DNA of 64,000 bases from an uncultured Collinsella sp. (GCA_934667065.1 CAKULD010000008.1:62001-126000), one strand, 5' to 3'; numbered from the stretch's first letter, positions 1-8,774 are shown. The notes: a model not told the origin generated them from the sequence alone. Numbers and translations: made by a program.

Positions 1-522
1 GCCCAGCACGATCGCCAGCACGGGCAGAATGATCGCAAAGACCGTGGCAAGCGGGCGCGACAGAACCAGGGCATAGACCAGACCGACGATGAGCGTCACC
101 GGTCCGCGCACCATGGGACGGAAGCCGTTGCCGATGGCGTTTTGGATGACGGTGATGTCGGTTGTCATGCGGGTGACGAGCGAGCTGGCATCGTAGTTGT
201 CCAGGTTGCCAAAGGCGAGCGTCTGAATCTTGCGATACTCGGCCTCGCGCAGGTTGGCGCCCAGACCCGAAGCCACACGGGCGGACGTGCGGGCATAACC
301 CAGGCCCAGCACCAGCGAAAACGCCGCGCACACCAGCATGCATGCGCCCTGCAGCAGCATGTAGTTGACGTCACCCGTGGGCACGCCCACGTCGATGATG
401 TTGGCCATGATGACCGGGATAAACAACTCGAGCGCGGTCTCGACCGAGACGAACATCACGCCGAGAATGGCATCGCGACGGTATGCCCCCAAATAGGAAA
501 ACAGTTTTTTGAGATTGCGCAC
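1..522 (-). CDS. ABC exporter, membrane-domain N-terminus (partial)
   Basis: Reading the complement from a GTG at 522 gives an open frame of 174 codons that runs off the left edge. The protein begins VRNLKKLFSYLGAYRRD and continues with hydrophobic helices and the segment ASGLGANLREAEYRKIQ, which is typical of the first transmembrane domain of MdlB/MsbA-type exporters (permease fused to ATPase). A GGGGG Shine-Dalgarno-like run lies about 10 nt upstream of the GTG; no in-frame ATG is close. The ATPase half lies outside the window, so the substrate cannot be inferred. It is divergent from the MATE gene. A drug or lipid exporter is the usual role of this family. Confidence 0.82.
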   Translation of the reverse strand, partial: MRNLKKLFSYLGAYRRDAILGVMFVSVETALELFIPVIMANIIDVGVPTGDVNYMLLQGACMLVCAAFSLVLGLGYARTSARVASGLGANLREAEYRKIQTLAFGNLDNYDASSLVTRMTTDITVIQNAIGNGFRPMVRGPVTLIVGLVYALVLSRPLATVFAIILPVLAIVLG

Positions 523-711
523 GCAGGTTCATCCCCCATCAAACATTGTTCGCAAACGCACGTATTATTGCGCGCCGGGCGATAGTGTCAAGTGTTCTGA
601 AATCGATTTCTGCAAGGTTAGTGCAGGCGCTAAGCCCGCGCGGCGTGTGCCCGTATTCAAATGGAAATGATTGAAGGCGCGATTTTTTTCGCCCCACCGC
701 CAACATAAACC

Positions 712-743
712 TTGACTCTACAATCGTTGTAGGGTTTTCACTA
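712..743 (+). promoter_or_regulatory. MerR-type promoter/operator of the MATE-merR operon
   Basis: A -35 TTGACT (712-717) is followed directly by the perfect dyad CTACAATCGTTGTAG (718-732) and then GGGTTTTCACT, giving a 19-20 bp spacer to a weak -10 around 737-743. An overlong spacer carrying a dyad is the signature of promoters that MerR-family activators untwist. The operon's own MerR gene is the obvious ligand-responsive regulator. Confidence 0.75.
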
Positions 744-784
744 CACTGGTACGCAAACGAACCAAGCCAGAAAGTGCCCTGCCC

Positions 785-2131
785 ATGGAACACGACCTCA
801 CACGCGGCAACGTCCTCAAGACCATCGCGGTCTTCGCCCTGCCCTATATGCTCTCGTACTTTTTGCAGATGCTCTACGGCATGGCCGACCTGTACTTTAT
901 CGGGCAGTTTAGCGGCGCCGCCGGCATCACCGCCGTGGGCAATGGCGCGCAGACGCTCTATATCATTACCGTGACGCTCGTGGGCCTGGCCATGGGAACA
1001 ACGGTCATCGTCGGCCACGCCGTGGGCTCGCGACGCTTCGATCGCGCCGAGGCCGCCATCGGCAACACCATCACGCTCTTTATGGGTGTCTCGGTGGTGT
1101 TGGCCGCGCTCTTGCTCGCGCTGTGCCCGCAGATCGTGGCGCTCATCGGCACGCCGGCCGAAGCGGTCGAGGGCACTGCCGCCTACCTGCGCATTTGCTT
1201 TATCGGCATTCCGTGCATCGCCGCATACAACATCCTTTCGGCTATCTTTCGCGGCCTGGGCGATTCTCGCTCGCCCATGTACGTGATCGGCGTGGCGTGC
1301 GCTATCAACATCGCGCTCGACTTTCTGTTCATTGGCCACATGGGGCTCGGCCCCGTGGGCGCGGCGCTCGGTACAGTGATCGCACAGACCGCAAGCGTTG
1401 CCCTCGCGCTCGTATGGCTCAAGAGCCGCCGCACAAACGTCCACGTCAAGCGCAGCGACCTGCGTCCGCAGCCCGAGGTGCTCGGCAGCATCCTTAAGAT
1501 TGGCGTGCCCGTGGCCGTGCAGGACGGCTGCATCCAGGTGGCATTTATGTTCATTACCGTTATCGCCAACCACCGCGGCCTGGTCGACGCTGCCGCCGTG
1601 GGCCTGGTCGAGAAGATGATCAGCTTTTTGTTCATTGTGCCGAGCTCCATGGGCGCCACCGTCAGCGCACTCACGGCGCAAAACGCCGGCGCGGGCAAGG
1701 GCGACCGCGCGCGTCAGGTGCTCAAGGACGCCATGACCATCTCGGTAGTGTACGGCTGCCTGATCACGGCGCTCATGTGGCTGGTGGCACCGGCGTTTCT
1801 CGGCTTTTTTGCCAAGGACGCCGCGGTGGTCGCAGCCGGCACCGGCTATATGCGCAGCTATATTTTCGACGCGATCTTCGCCGGCATCCATATTTGCTTT
1901 AGCGGCTTTTTCGCTGCGTACGGCAAGAGCTACATCGGCTTTGCGCACAACGTGCTGGCCGTGGCACTCATTCGCGTGCCGGGCGCATGGCTGCTGTCGA
2001 ACGCTTATTCCGACACGCTGTTTCCCATGGGCATCGCCTCGCCGTGCGGGTCGATTCTGTCGGCAGCCATTTGCGTGGTGGCGTTTACGGTGCTCAACCG
2101 CCGCGGTGCTTTTGACAAGTTGGTGGCGTAG
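785..2131 (+). CDS. MATE family multidrug/cation antiporter
   Basis: The 448-residue polytopic membrane protein starts MEHDLTRGNVLKTIAVFALPYMLSYFLQ and contains two MatE halves of six helices each (roughly residues 10-220 and 230-440). MATE proteins expel cationic drugs in exchange for Na+ or H+ across the cytoplasmic membrane. Length and the repeated MYGMADLYFIG-type N-terminal motif fit the DinF/NorM branch common in Firmicutes and Actinobacteria. It is followed 50 nt later by a MerR regulator with a drug-binding-type domain, and preceded by a MerR-type promoter, so induction by the exported compound is likely. The substrate is unknown. Confidence 0.9.
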   Translation: MEHDLTRGNVLKTIAVFALPYMLSYFLQMLYGMADLYFIGQFSGAAGITAVGNGAQTLYIITVTLVGLAMGTTVIVGHAVGSRRFDRAEAAIGNTITLFMGVSVVLAALLLALCPQIVALIGTPAEAVEGTAAYLRICFIGIPCIAAYNILSAIFRGLGDSRSPMYVIGVACAINIALDFLFIGHMGLGPVGAALGTVIAQTASVALALVWLKSRRTNVHVKRSDLRPQPEVLGSILKIGVPVAVQDGCIQVAFMFITVIANHRGLVDAAAVGLVEKMISFLFIVPSSMGATVSALTAQNAGAGKGDRARQVLKDAMTISVVYGCLITALMWLVAPAFLGFFAKDAAVVAAGTGYMRSYIFDAIFAGIHICFSGFFAAYGKSYIGFAHNVLAVALIRVPGAWLLSNAYSDTLFPMGIASPCGSILSAAICVVAFTVLNRRGAFDKLVA

Positions 2132-2181
2132 CGGGGCGGCACGAGCCTGGCGCCCTACCCCCTATCGAAAGGAGCGGTCCT

Positions 2182-3030
2182 GTGACTGACACGCACGCTG
2201 AGTATACCGAGGGCCTGCTCCGCATTGGCGAGGTCGCGCGCCTGTTTAACCTGAGCGTTGGCACGCTGCGGCACTACGAGCAGATGGGCTTGCTGGAGCC
2301 GGCGTATGTCGATGCGGCAAGTGGCTACCGCTACTACGGCGCGCGGCAGCTTTCTACCCTCAACACCATCAGCCACCTGCGCGTTCTCGATTTGCCGTTG
2401 GCTCAGATTCGCGAATTTGTGACCACGCGCGACGTGGACCTCATGCAGCGCCAACTCGCCCAGCAGCAGGAGCTTATCGAACGTAAACGCCGTGAGCTGG
2501 AACGCGTCTCACGCAAGATCGACAACCGGCTTGCCTTGTTGCGAGGCGCATTGGATGCTGAGCTCGATACCATCTACGAGGTCAACGCGCCCGAACTTCG
2601 TTGCGCCGTGCTGCGCGAACGCGTCAACCCCACCGATGCCTATGCGCTGGAGTGGCAGATTCGCCAGCTGCAAAAAGGACAGCACGAGACCTTCGTCTTC
2701 CTTGGCAATCTGGGTGTGGGCATCGCGCCCGAGCGCATTGCCACCGGTGACTTTGATGGCTACGACGAGGTCTTTCTGCTGCTCGATGACACGGATGACT
2801 ACCTGGGAGACGTCGAGGTTCGGCCCGCCGCGCGGTGCCTGACCATTAGCTTCCGTGGCACGCACGGGCAGGCTGCCCCGCACTACGAGCAGCTGCTCAG
2901 TTATATGCGCGAGCGCGACCTGACGCCCGCCGGTCCCTCACGCGAGATTGCCCTCATCGACGATATCATCAGCGACGACCCGACGACCTACGTGACGCAG
3001 ATCACAGTACCTGTTATCACATCCAAATAA
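2182..3030 (+). CDS. MerR family regulator with GyrI-like effector domain
   Basis: A 282-residue protein starting with GTG behind AAAGGAG. Residues 10-75 form the winged helix (LLRIGEVARLFNLSVGTLRHYEQMG), residues 80-120 the dimerising coiled coil, and residues about 130-280 a GyrI-like small-molecule-binding domain of the kind found in BmrR/BltR. Such proteins bind cationic drugs and activate the adjacent pump. The dyad at 718-732 is the likely operator, making this an autoregulated two-gene resistance unit with the MATE pump. Confidence 0.88.
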   Translation: MTDTHAEYTEGLLRIGEVARLFNLSVGTLRHYEQMGLLEPAYVDAASGYRYYGARQLSTLNTISHLRVLDLPLAQIREFVTTRDVDLMQRQLAQQQELIERKRRELERVSRKIDNRLALLRGALDAELDTIYEVNAPELRCAVLRERVNPTDAYALEWQIRQLQKGQHETFVFLGNLGVGIAPERIATGDFDGYDEVFLLLDDTDDYLGDVEVRPAARCLTISFRGTHGQAAPHYEQLLSYMRERDLTPAGPSREIALIDDIISDDPTTYVTQITVPVITSK

Positions 3031-3067
3031 GAGCCGCCCGGAAAGTGTCGAACTTTCCGGGCGGCTC
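3031..3067. terminator. Bidirectional hairpin between merR and ligA
   Basis: A perfect 16-bp stem (GAGCCGCCCGGAAAGT and its complement) with a 5-nt loop starts one base after the merR stop codon and lies 22 nt from the ligA stop codon. TTC-rich sequence follows on the plus side and TTATTTG on the minus side, so it can end both convergent transcripts. Confidence 0.8.
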
Positions 3068-3088
3068 TTCTATCTGACTATCAATGCC

Positions 3089-5317
3089 TTAAGCCTGGGG
3101 CACCTCACCGGAAGCGAGAATCTGCTCGAGTGCGTCCTCGTCCAGCACGGGCACGCCCAGCCGCTCGGCCTTGGTGAGCTTGGAGCCTGCCTTGGGGCCG
3201 GCAACCAGATAGCTCGTCTTCTTCGACACGCTGCCCGAGACCTTGGCGCCGAGCACCTTGAGCGCGGCACCCGCCTCGTCGCGCGTGCGGTTTACGAGCG
3301 TGCCGGTCAGGACAAACGTCAAACCCGCGAGCGGCTGCGCGTCGGCGAGTTCGCCCTCTACGCCGGCATCGGCTGCGGCCTGTGCATGTGCGGCTCCCAA
3401 GTCGACCTCGAGCGACAGGCCCGCCTGACGCAGGCGCTCCAGCACGGCAAGGTTCTCGGGCACGGCCAGGAACTGCTTGACGCTCGCCGCGATCTTGGGG
3501 CCGATGCCCTCGCACTCGGCAATGTCCTCTTCGCTCGCCAGGATGAGTTTGTCGATCGACAGGAATCGCTCGGCGATGACCTCGCCCACGTTTTTGCCCA
3601 CGTGGCGGATACCCAGGGCAAACAGTACGCGCCCGAGCGGCTGACTCTTGGACTTGTTAAGCTCGGCGATAATCTTCTCGGCCGTCTTGAGGCCAACCGG
3701 AATGGGATCGCCCTTCTTAACGCCCTTTTTGCTGTTGGAGCTCGCATACACGCGGCCCGTATCCAGGCCGGCGATGTCATCGACCGTAAGCTGATAGAAA
3801 TCGGCAACGTCATGAATCAGGCCGGCGGCGATCATCTTGTCGACGATCTCGTCGCCCAGGCCGTCGACGTCCATGCAGCCGCGGCTCACCCAGTGGAGCA
3901 GGCGCTCCTTGAGCTGCGCGGGGCAGTCGATGGAGACGCAGCGGTAGGCGACCTCGCCGTCCTCGTGCACGACCGGGCTGCCGCACACGGGGCAGACCTC
4001 GGGCATGTGCCAGTCGACCGAATCGACCGGGCGCTTGTCGAGCACCGGACCCACGACCTCCGGAATGACGTCGCCCGCCTTGTGTACGATGATGGTGTCG
4101 CCCTCGCGCACGTTCTTGCGGCGGATTTCGTCAATGTTGTGCAGCGTGGCGCGCGCAATGGTGGAGCCGGCGACCGTCACCGGATCGAACTCCGCGACCG
4201 GTGTGAGCACGCCGGTGCGGCCCACCTGGATGCGAATCTCGCGCAGGATGGTCTGCTTTTCCTCGGGTGGGAACTTAAAGGCGATGGCCCAGCGCGGCGC
4301 GCGGGCGGTAAAGCCCAGGTCGAGCTGCTGCTGGAAGCTGTCGACCTTTACGACCACGCCGTCGATGTCGTAGTCCAGGTCGCCGCGATGCTCGAGCGCC
4401 TGAGCACAAAACTCGTGGACCTCGGCCGGCGTGGCGCAACGGGCCACGTTGGGGTTGACGCTAAAGCCGGCGCTACGCAGCCAGTCAAGGAACTCGCGCT
4501 GGCTATGGACGTGCAGCGGGTCGGTATCGGCGATGGCGTAGATAAAGGTGGCCAAGTCGCGACGTGCCGTGACCTTGGGATCCTTTTGGCGCAGGGATCC
4601 GGCGGCTGCGTTGCGCGGGTTGGCGAAGGGATCGCGGCCCTCGGCATCGGCCTCATCGTTCAGGCGCACAAAGCTGCCCTTGGGCATGTAGACCTCGCCG
4701 CGAACCTCGATGGCGCGCTCGCGGTCGGCGCCCATGTGGGCGAGCGCCGGCTCGGACAGGTGCATGGGCACGTCCTTGATGGTGCGCACGTTGAGCGACA
4801 CATCCTCGCCCGTGGTGCCGTCGCCGCGCGTCGCCGCGCGCACGAAGGTTCCATTCTGGTAGGTAAGCGCCACACCCAAGCCGTCGATCTTGAGCTCGCA
4901 GGTATAGGTGACGCTGCCGGCACCAAGTGCGTCCTCGGTACGCTGGAGCCACGCGTCAAGCTCATCAAGATCCATAGCGTCATCCATGGAATACATGCGC
5001 GCCATGTGCGTGACCGGCGTAAATTGCTCGCTCACGTAGCCGCCCACGCGCTGGGTATAGCTGTCGGGCGTCACAAGGTCAGGGTAGGTAGCCTCGATTT
5101 CCTGCAGCTCAACGAGCATTTTGTCGAAAGCGGCATCCGTGATCTCGGGCGCGTCGAGCATGTAGTAGCGGTAAGCGTGGTAGTCGAGCTCGTGGCGCAG
5201 CTCGGCCGCGCGTGCGGCCGCCTGGGCACGGGCATCGGTCGACGCGGTGGCATCCGCGCTCGTGGGCGTTTCGGTATCGATGTCCACGCCGTCACCAAAC
5301 AGGCTCGATTGCTCCAT
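3089..5317 (-). CDS. ligA: NAD-dependent DNA ligase LigA
   Basis: A 742-residue ligase that seals nicks in duplex DNA using NAD+. Seen in order: adenylation domain with the active-site lysine in ELKIDGLGVAL, OB fold, a four-cysteine zinc finger (CPVCGSP then CVSIDCPAQ), helix-hairpin-helix repeats and a C-terminal BRCT domain (LAGLTFVLTGTLVNRTRDEA). The start at MEQSSLFGDGVD is chosen because AAGGAG lies 7 nt upstream; a longer frame adds 15 implausible residues. An acidic, Ala/Thr-rich linker of about 25 residues precedes the catalytic Ia domain. Single-copy essential gene. Confidence 0.97.
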   Translation of the reverse strand: MEQSSLFGDGVDIDTETPTSADATASTDARAQAAARAAELRHELDYHAYRYYMLDAPEITDAAFDKMLVELQEIEATYPDLVTPDSYTQRVGGYVSEQFTPVTHMARMYSMDDAMDLDELDAWLQRTEDALGAGSVTYTCELKIDGLGVALTYQNGTFVRAATRGDGTTGEDVSLNVRTIKDVPMHLSEPALAHMGADRERAIEVRGEVYMPKGSFVRLNDEADAEGRDPFANPRNAAAGSLRQKDPKVTARRDLATFIYAIADTDPLHVHSQREFLDWLRSAGFSVNPNVARCATPAEVHEFCAQALEHRGDLDYDIDGVVVKVDSFQQQLDLGFTARAPRWAIAFKFPPEEKQTILREIRIQVGRTGVLTPVAEFDPVTVAGSTIARATLHNIDEIRRKNVREGDTIIVHKAGDVIPEVVGPVLDKRPVDSVDWHMPEVCPVCGSPVVHEDGEVAYRCVSIDCPAQLKERLLHWVSRGCMDVDGLGDEIVDKMIAAGLIHDVADFYQLTVDDIAGLDTGRVYASSNSKKGVKKGDPIPVGLKTAEKIIAELNKSKSQPLGRVLFALGIRHVGKNVGEVIAERFLSIDKLILASEEDIAECEGIGPKIAASVKQFLAVPENLAVLERLRQAGLSLEVDLGAAHAQAAADAGVEGELADAQPLAGLTFVLTGTLVNRTRDEAGAALKVLGAKVSGSVSKKTSYLVAGPKAGSKLTKAERLGVPVLDEDALEQILASGEVPQA

Positions 5318-5425
5318 AGCGGCACTCCTTCGCTCGATTTCAAACGGATACAAGAGTACCACCGGTCGCGATGGGGCCGAATAGTGGTCTCAAACCGCAC
5401 CGAATCGGCAGCCGTCTGACCGGGG

Positions 5426-5629
5426 TGGACAGTTAGTTCAGATACGTATAAATCTGCGAACCGAATCGAGCTCAAATGGCGCCATTTCACCCCATTTGGT
5501 CGTCCCGGAGCGGCACGATCGGCTTATTTCTCCTTCCGAGCACCCATCAGAGCCCCATTTCCATCACAATACAGCTCAAAACGCATTCCAGACTGCCCCA
5601 GATTTATACGTATCTGAACTAACTGTCCA
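5426..5629. repeat. 204-bp MITE-like element with 31-bp perfect terminal inverted repeats
   Basis: The ends TGGACAGTTAGTTCAGATAC... and its exact complement are 31 bp long (5426-5456 and 5599-5629) and flank a 142-bp non-coding interior that holds a 14-bp palindrome AAATGGCGCCATTT (5474-5487). No transposase and no clear target duplication is visible. It occupies most of the gap between ligA and the next gene. Confidence 0.7.
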
Positions 5630-5698
5630 GGCATTCCAAGGACAGCGAGCTCAATATGCCAAATTATGCGACTCAGCTCATAGCACTTAATATTTTAT

Positions 5699-5727
5699 AT
5701 TGTGTTTGCAATATATTTTGGTATTAT
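5699..5727 (+). promoter_or_regulatory. Putative promoter of the 5746 gene
   Basis: ATTGTG/TTGTGT (5699-5705) and TATTAT (5722-5727) are 16-17 bp apart in an unusually AT-rich stretch just upstream of a GTGAGGTGA ribosome binding site. Confidence 0.45.
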
Positions 5728-5745
5728 CAACGTGAGGTGATTGAA

Positions 5746-6147
5746 ATGAAGAATCAGTCCAAACGTTTCCTAACCATCCTCGTCCCCCTTGTCCTTGTCG
5801 CAGCCGCTTTGCTCGGCTTTTTCTGGAAGGACATTCCCTTTTCCAAGGACCTTTCCTTACGAGGTGAGGTCGTTGCTGTCTATCACCCTTCCGCCAGCGG
5901 AGCGAGTGAAGGTCGCTTCGTTATCGCAAGCGAGCAATTCCAATCCGCACCGCTGCACCTCAACTTCAAAATCGATTCAACCATCCCCATCAAGGACCAG
6001 GATGGTAAGGAAGCAGATGTTGGAGCCATCAAAGAAGGCGTCTTCGTTGACGTAACCTGCACCGTCAACACCAGCAGCGACTCCGATCCAACAAAGCTGC
6101 CCGCCCTCATAACGCCATCAAGCATCACGATTACGCAAAGCGAATAG
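5746..6147 (+). CDS. Hypothetical membrane-anchored small protein
   Basis: A 133-residue protein beginning MKNQSKRFLTILVPLVLVAAALLGFFW, one N-terminal membrane anchor followed by an extracytoplasmic beta-rich domain of about 100 residues (RGEVVAVYHPSASGASEGRF...). No cysteine lipobox is seen. The start is set by GAGGTGA upstream of the ATG at 5746; an extension upstream is possible but lacks a ribosome binding site. I do not recognise the family. Its region is AT-richer than its neighbours and sits next to an inverted-repeat element, suggesting acquired DNA. Confidence 0.6.
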   Translation: MKNQSKRFLTILVPLVLVAAALLGFFWKDIPFSKDLSLRGEVVAVYHPSASGASEGRFVIASEQFQSAPLHLNFKIDSTIPIKDQDGKEADVGAIKEGVFVDVTCTVNTSSDSDPTKLPALITPSSITITQSE

Positions 6148-6168
6148 CCACGCTAAGGAAATACGATT

Positions 6169-6194
6169 GGCTGCGGCATTGCCGCAGCCTTTTT
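6169..6194 (+). terminator. Rho-independent terminator running into the next leader
   Basis: GGCTGCGGC-ATT-GCCGCAGCC is a perfect 9-bp stem followed by TTTTT. The U-tract ends only 10 nt before the next ATG (6205), so the hairpin may also act as an attenuator for the DUF2975 gene. Confidence 0.75.
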
Positions 6195-6204
6195 GGGGTT
6201 CATT

Positions 6205-6726
6205 ATGGAAAGTACCGTTAAACGAAGCCGTTTTATCAGCGCAATGCTGCTCGCCACCCTGTCAGTCGTAATAATCATGGCTGTGTTCTCGGCATTTAAT
6301 GTTGCTGGCGAAGTGAGGGAGATGCTCTTCGCATCCACTCCCCTCTTTATAAACGGCGAGTCCATTCCGGCCGCCGTCACCGTTGCGTTTACTATCCGTG
6401 ACGCTCTCGTCCTTGTTCTTTCGATTGCATGTCTGCTTATCTACCTGCACTTCTGCCTTGACGTTGTCAGCGCTCAGTCGATATTCACGCGAAAACAATG
6501 CCGGCGACTTCTCGCTATTGGGCTTTTGTTGCTCATTTCCTCAGTCGTCTCGATTGCCTTCGACAGCCTGTGTGCCGCTCAACTCCCCAACGACGTCGGC
6601 ACGAGCGCAATCGGAATCTTTGGTTTTAACGCCTGGACGCTGGTTCTTGCTTTGTTTGCCCTGTCCCTTTCGGCTATCTTTGAGTACGGACGACTCTTGC
6701 AGTCGGACGTTGACGCCATTATTTAG
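6205..6726 (+). CDS. DUF2975 membrane protein
   Basis: A 173-residue protein with four predicted transmembrane segments (about residues 12-35, 55-82, 100-122, 137-155) and the DUF2975 hallmarks SIFTRKQCRRLLAIG after helix 2 and IFEYGRLLQSDVD at the C-terminus. DUF2975 proteins are normally encoded next to a tiny YozG-like Cro/CI regulator, exactly as here; their function is unknown. The ATG at 6205 is preferred over a TTG four codons earlier because GGGG sits 6 nt upstream. Confidence 0.8.
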   Translation: MESTVKRSRFISAMLLATLSVVIIMAVFSAFNVAGEVREMLFASTPLFINGESIPAAVTVAFTIRDALVLVLSIACLLIYLHFCLDVVSAQSIFTRKQCRRLLAIGLLLLISSVVSIAFDSLCAAQLPNDVGTSAIGIFGFNAWTLVLALFALSLSAIFEYGRLLQSDVDAII

Positions 6727-6739
6727 AAGGAGGGGCAGC

Positions 6740-6991
6740 ATGCCAATCGTCATGAGACTCGATCGCGTCATGGCGGATCGCAAAATGTCCTCTCAAGAGC
6801 TTGCCGACATTATCGGCATCTCGCCCGTTAACGTTTCGCGCATTAAAACCGGACGACTCAAGGGCATTCGTTTTTCGACGTTGACCGCGATGTGCGAGGC
6901 ACTTCACTGCAAACCTGGCGACATCATCGACTGGATGTCGGACGAAGAGTACATCGAGGCGTTTGGAAGCCTTCCCAGCGACGACGATTAA
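6740..6991 (+). CDS. YozG-like Cro/CI transcriptional regulator
   Basis: An 83-residue protein that is essentially one helix-turn-helix: MRLDRVMADRKMSSQELADI followed by ISPVNVSRIKTGRLKGIRFS and the CKPGDIIDW signature common in this small family. A strong AGAAGGAGGGG precedes the ATG and the gene starts 13 nt after the DUF2975 stop, so the two are co-transcribed. An alternative start at 6752 (MRLDRV) is possible. The pair probably forms a membrane-sensing regulatory unit, by analogy with YoaS/YozG. Confidence 0.85.
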   Translation: MPIVMRLDRVMADRKMSSQELADIIGISPVNVSRIKTGRLKGIRFSTLTAMCEALHCKPGDIIDWMSDEEYIEAFGSLPSDDD

Positions 6992-7039
6992 CCACCAAAC
7001 TGATCCACTTTCCTCCGTCCCTGGGGGATCATTATGGAA

Positions 7040-7076
7040 AGAGGGGCTGTCCCGCGCTTGGCGGGACAGCCCCTCT
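7040..7076 (-). terminator. Terminator hairpin of htrA
   Basis: A perfect 16-bp stem (AGAGGGGCTGTCCCGC and complement) with a 5-nt loop, 26 nt downstream of the htrA stop; TTTCC follows on the minus strand. Confidence 0.7.
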
Positions 7077-7102
7077 GGCATCGGTATGTGCGAAATGACT
7101 CG

Positions 7103-8566
7103 TTAGTAGCCCTGACCGTAGCCTTGGCCCTGGCCCTGCTGGCCCAGCAGTTCCTCCAGGTACTGGCGCAGCTGCTCGTCGGTGATGCCGCCGTTGCCGG
7201 TATCAGTCGAGCTGTCGTTCTGCTGCTGATTCTGCAGCTCCTCGTCGGAGCCCAGCTCGACGGTGACCTTCTTCTCTTCCTTGCCGCGCACGAGCGTGAT
7301 CTCGACCTTCTCGCCCACCTCGTGGCTGCGCAGCGCGATGATCAGGCCGTCGGCGCTCGTGATCTCGTCGTCACCCAGCTTGGTGATGACGTCGCCCTCC
7401 TGAATGCCGGCCTTGGCAGCAGGACCGTCCTCCACAACGCTCGCCACATACGCGCCGCTATCGGTGCTCAGCTTGTTGGTGCGGGCGTTGAGCGCATTGA
7501 CGCTCGAGAGCGTGGCGCCCAGGTACGGATGAACCGGCGTCTTGCCGTCGATAATCTGGTCGGCAATATTCTTGGCATAGTTGACCGGAATGGCAAAGCC
7601 AACGCCCGAGCTGGAGCCCGAATAGCTCTCGATGAGTGAGTTGATACCCACGAGCTCGCCGTTGTCGTTGACGAGCGCGCCGCCGGAGTTGCCCGGGTTG
7701 ATGGCGGCATCGGTCTGGATCATGTTGGCATAAATGGTGTTGCCGCTGGTAGAGCTCATGGCCGTGGAGCGATACAGCGCCGACACGATACCGGTGGAGA
7801 CAGACTGCTCGTTGCCGAACGGCGAACCGATCGCCATAACCCACTCGCCCACGTTGAGCTTAGAGGAGTCACCGATCTCGATCGGGGTAAGCTTGGAAGA
7901 GTCGGCATCCTTGAGCTTGATGACGGCTAGGTCGCTCGAGGCATCGTTGCCCACGAACTCGGCCTCGTAGGTGGTGCCGTCGTCCATAGTCACCACGTAC
8001 TGGTCGTAGCCGTCGACCACGTGGTTGTTGGTGAGGATATGGCCCTCGGTATCGAGCACCACGCCCGAGCCGACGCTACCCGAGCTATCCGACTCGTCGG
8101 CAGACTGCGAAAGCGAGCTGCCCTGGCTGCCGCTCGAAGTGGCGGTAATGGAAACCACGGAGGGAAGTGCCTTGGCAGAAACGGCCTCGGCCAGCGTGGT
8201 GTCCTCGGAGTCGATCGTAATCTTTTGCGTCGACGAGCCCGAAGCGCCCGCCGTCACGGCATTCTTTCCGCCACCGATATCGAGCGTGCCACTCATAATA
8301 AGCGCGATGACCAACAAGGCGCCGCAGGCGCAGCCGGCGAGCGCTGTGATGAAGATCGGCAGCTTTTTGGTCTTAGTCTTGACCACCGTGTGCTTGTTCA
8401 CGACCTGTGCACCACCCAGCGGCTGGCCGGTCTGCGTGTCGTAGGCCTGCACATAGGGAATGTTGTTGCCGCCAGCAGGCGTCGACTCCACCTGCACGCG
8501 CGGCTGTTGCTGAGTCTCGCCGGCGTTGCCCGCGTCCTGGGGACGCTGGGAATCGTACTCGCTCAT
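7103..8566 (-). CDS. HtrA/DegP-type serine protease, membrane-anchored
   Basis: A 487-residue S1C protease for extracytoplasmic protein quality control. Order: a cytosolic Gln/Pro-rich N-terminus (1-75), one membrane helix (PIFITALAGCACGALLVIAL), a Ser/Thr-rich linker, a trypsin-like domain with His in TNNHVVDG, Asp in SSDLAVIKL and Ser in NPGNSGGALV, a PDZ domain (SSVNALNART to LVRGKEEKKV) and a Gln/Gly-rich tail ending GQGYGQGY. The start at MSEYDSQRPQ has AAAGGAT upstream; 13 further residues in frame are unlikely. The repetitive Gly-Gln-Tyr tail is unusual for the family. Confidence 0.93.
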   Translation of the reverse strand: MSEYDSQRPQDAGNAGETQQQPRVQVESTPAGGNNIPYVQAYDTQTGQPLGGAQVVNKHTVVKTKTKKLPIFITALAGCACGALLVIALIMSGTLDIGGGKNAVTAGASGSSTQKITIDSEDTTLAEAVSAKALPSVVSITATSSGSQGSSLSQSADESDSSGSVGSGVVLDTEGHILTNNHVVDGYDQYVVTMDDGTTYEAEFVGNDASSDLAVIKLKDADSSKLTPIEIGDSSKLNVGEWVMAIGSPFGNEQSVSTGIVSALYRSTAMSSTSGNTIYANMIQTDAAINPGNSGGALVNDNGELVGINSLIESYSGSSSGVGFAIPVNYAKNIADQIIDGKTPVHPYLGATLSSVNALNARTNKLSTDSGAYVASVVEDGPAAKAGIQEGDVITKLGDDEITSADGLIIALRSHEVGEKVEITLVRGKEEKKVTVELGSDEELQNQQQNDSSTDTGNGGITDEQLRQYLEELLGQQGQGQGYGQGY

Positions 8567-8595
8567 AGCTGCGATCCTTTCGTCTAATAACCAAA

Positions 8596-8619
8596 GGCCC
8601 GCCAAACATGTGGCGGGCC
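8596..8619 (-). terminator. Hairpin upstream of htrA
   Basis: GGCCCGCCA-N6-TGGCGGGCC followed on the minus strand by TTTGG. Together with the hairpin at 8738-8770 it separates htrA from the glnR-like gene. The gap 8567-8774 otherwise holds no gene. Confidence 0.55.
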
Positions 8620-8737
8620 ATCATTGTTCACGTTGAGTTGTACCCCAATATGCGGGTGCGCGTGTATGAGAACGCAATCTTTTAGGAAGGCTTAAGTTCT
8701 GTTGCAAACCCGAAAGGTACCCGCACCTGTGGCAAAA

Positions 8738-8770
8738 CCACCACAAAGGTACCTGTCCCCTTTGTGGTGG
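8738..8770 (-). terminator. Terminator hairpin of the glnR-like gene
   Basis: CCACCACAAAGG / CCTTTGTGGTGG, a 12-bp stem with loop TACCTGTCC, begins 4 nt after the stop codon and is followed on the minus strand by TTTTG. The loop module resembles those of other hairpins in this window (see findings). Confidence 0.7.
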
Positions 8771-8774
8771 AAAT

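Noticed and set aside
5426..5629. An intact insertion sequence
   Set aside because: The 142-bp interior cannot encode a transposase, and no target duplication is clear.
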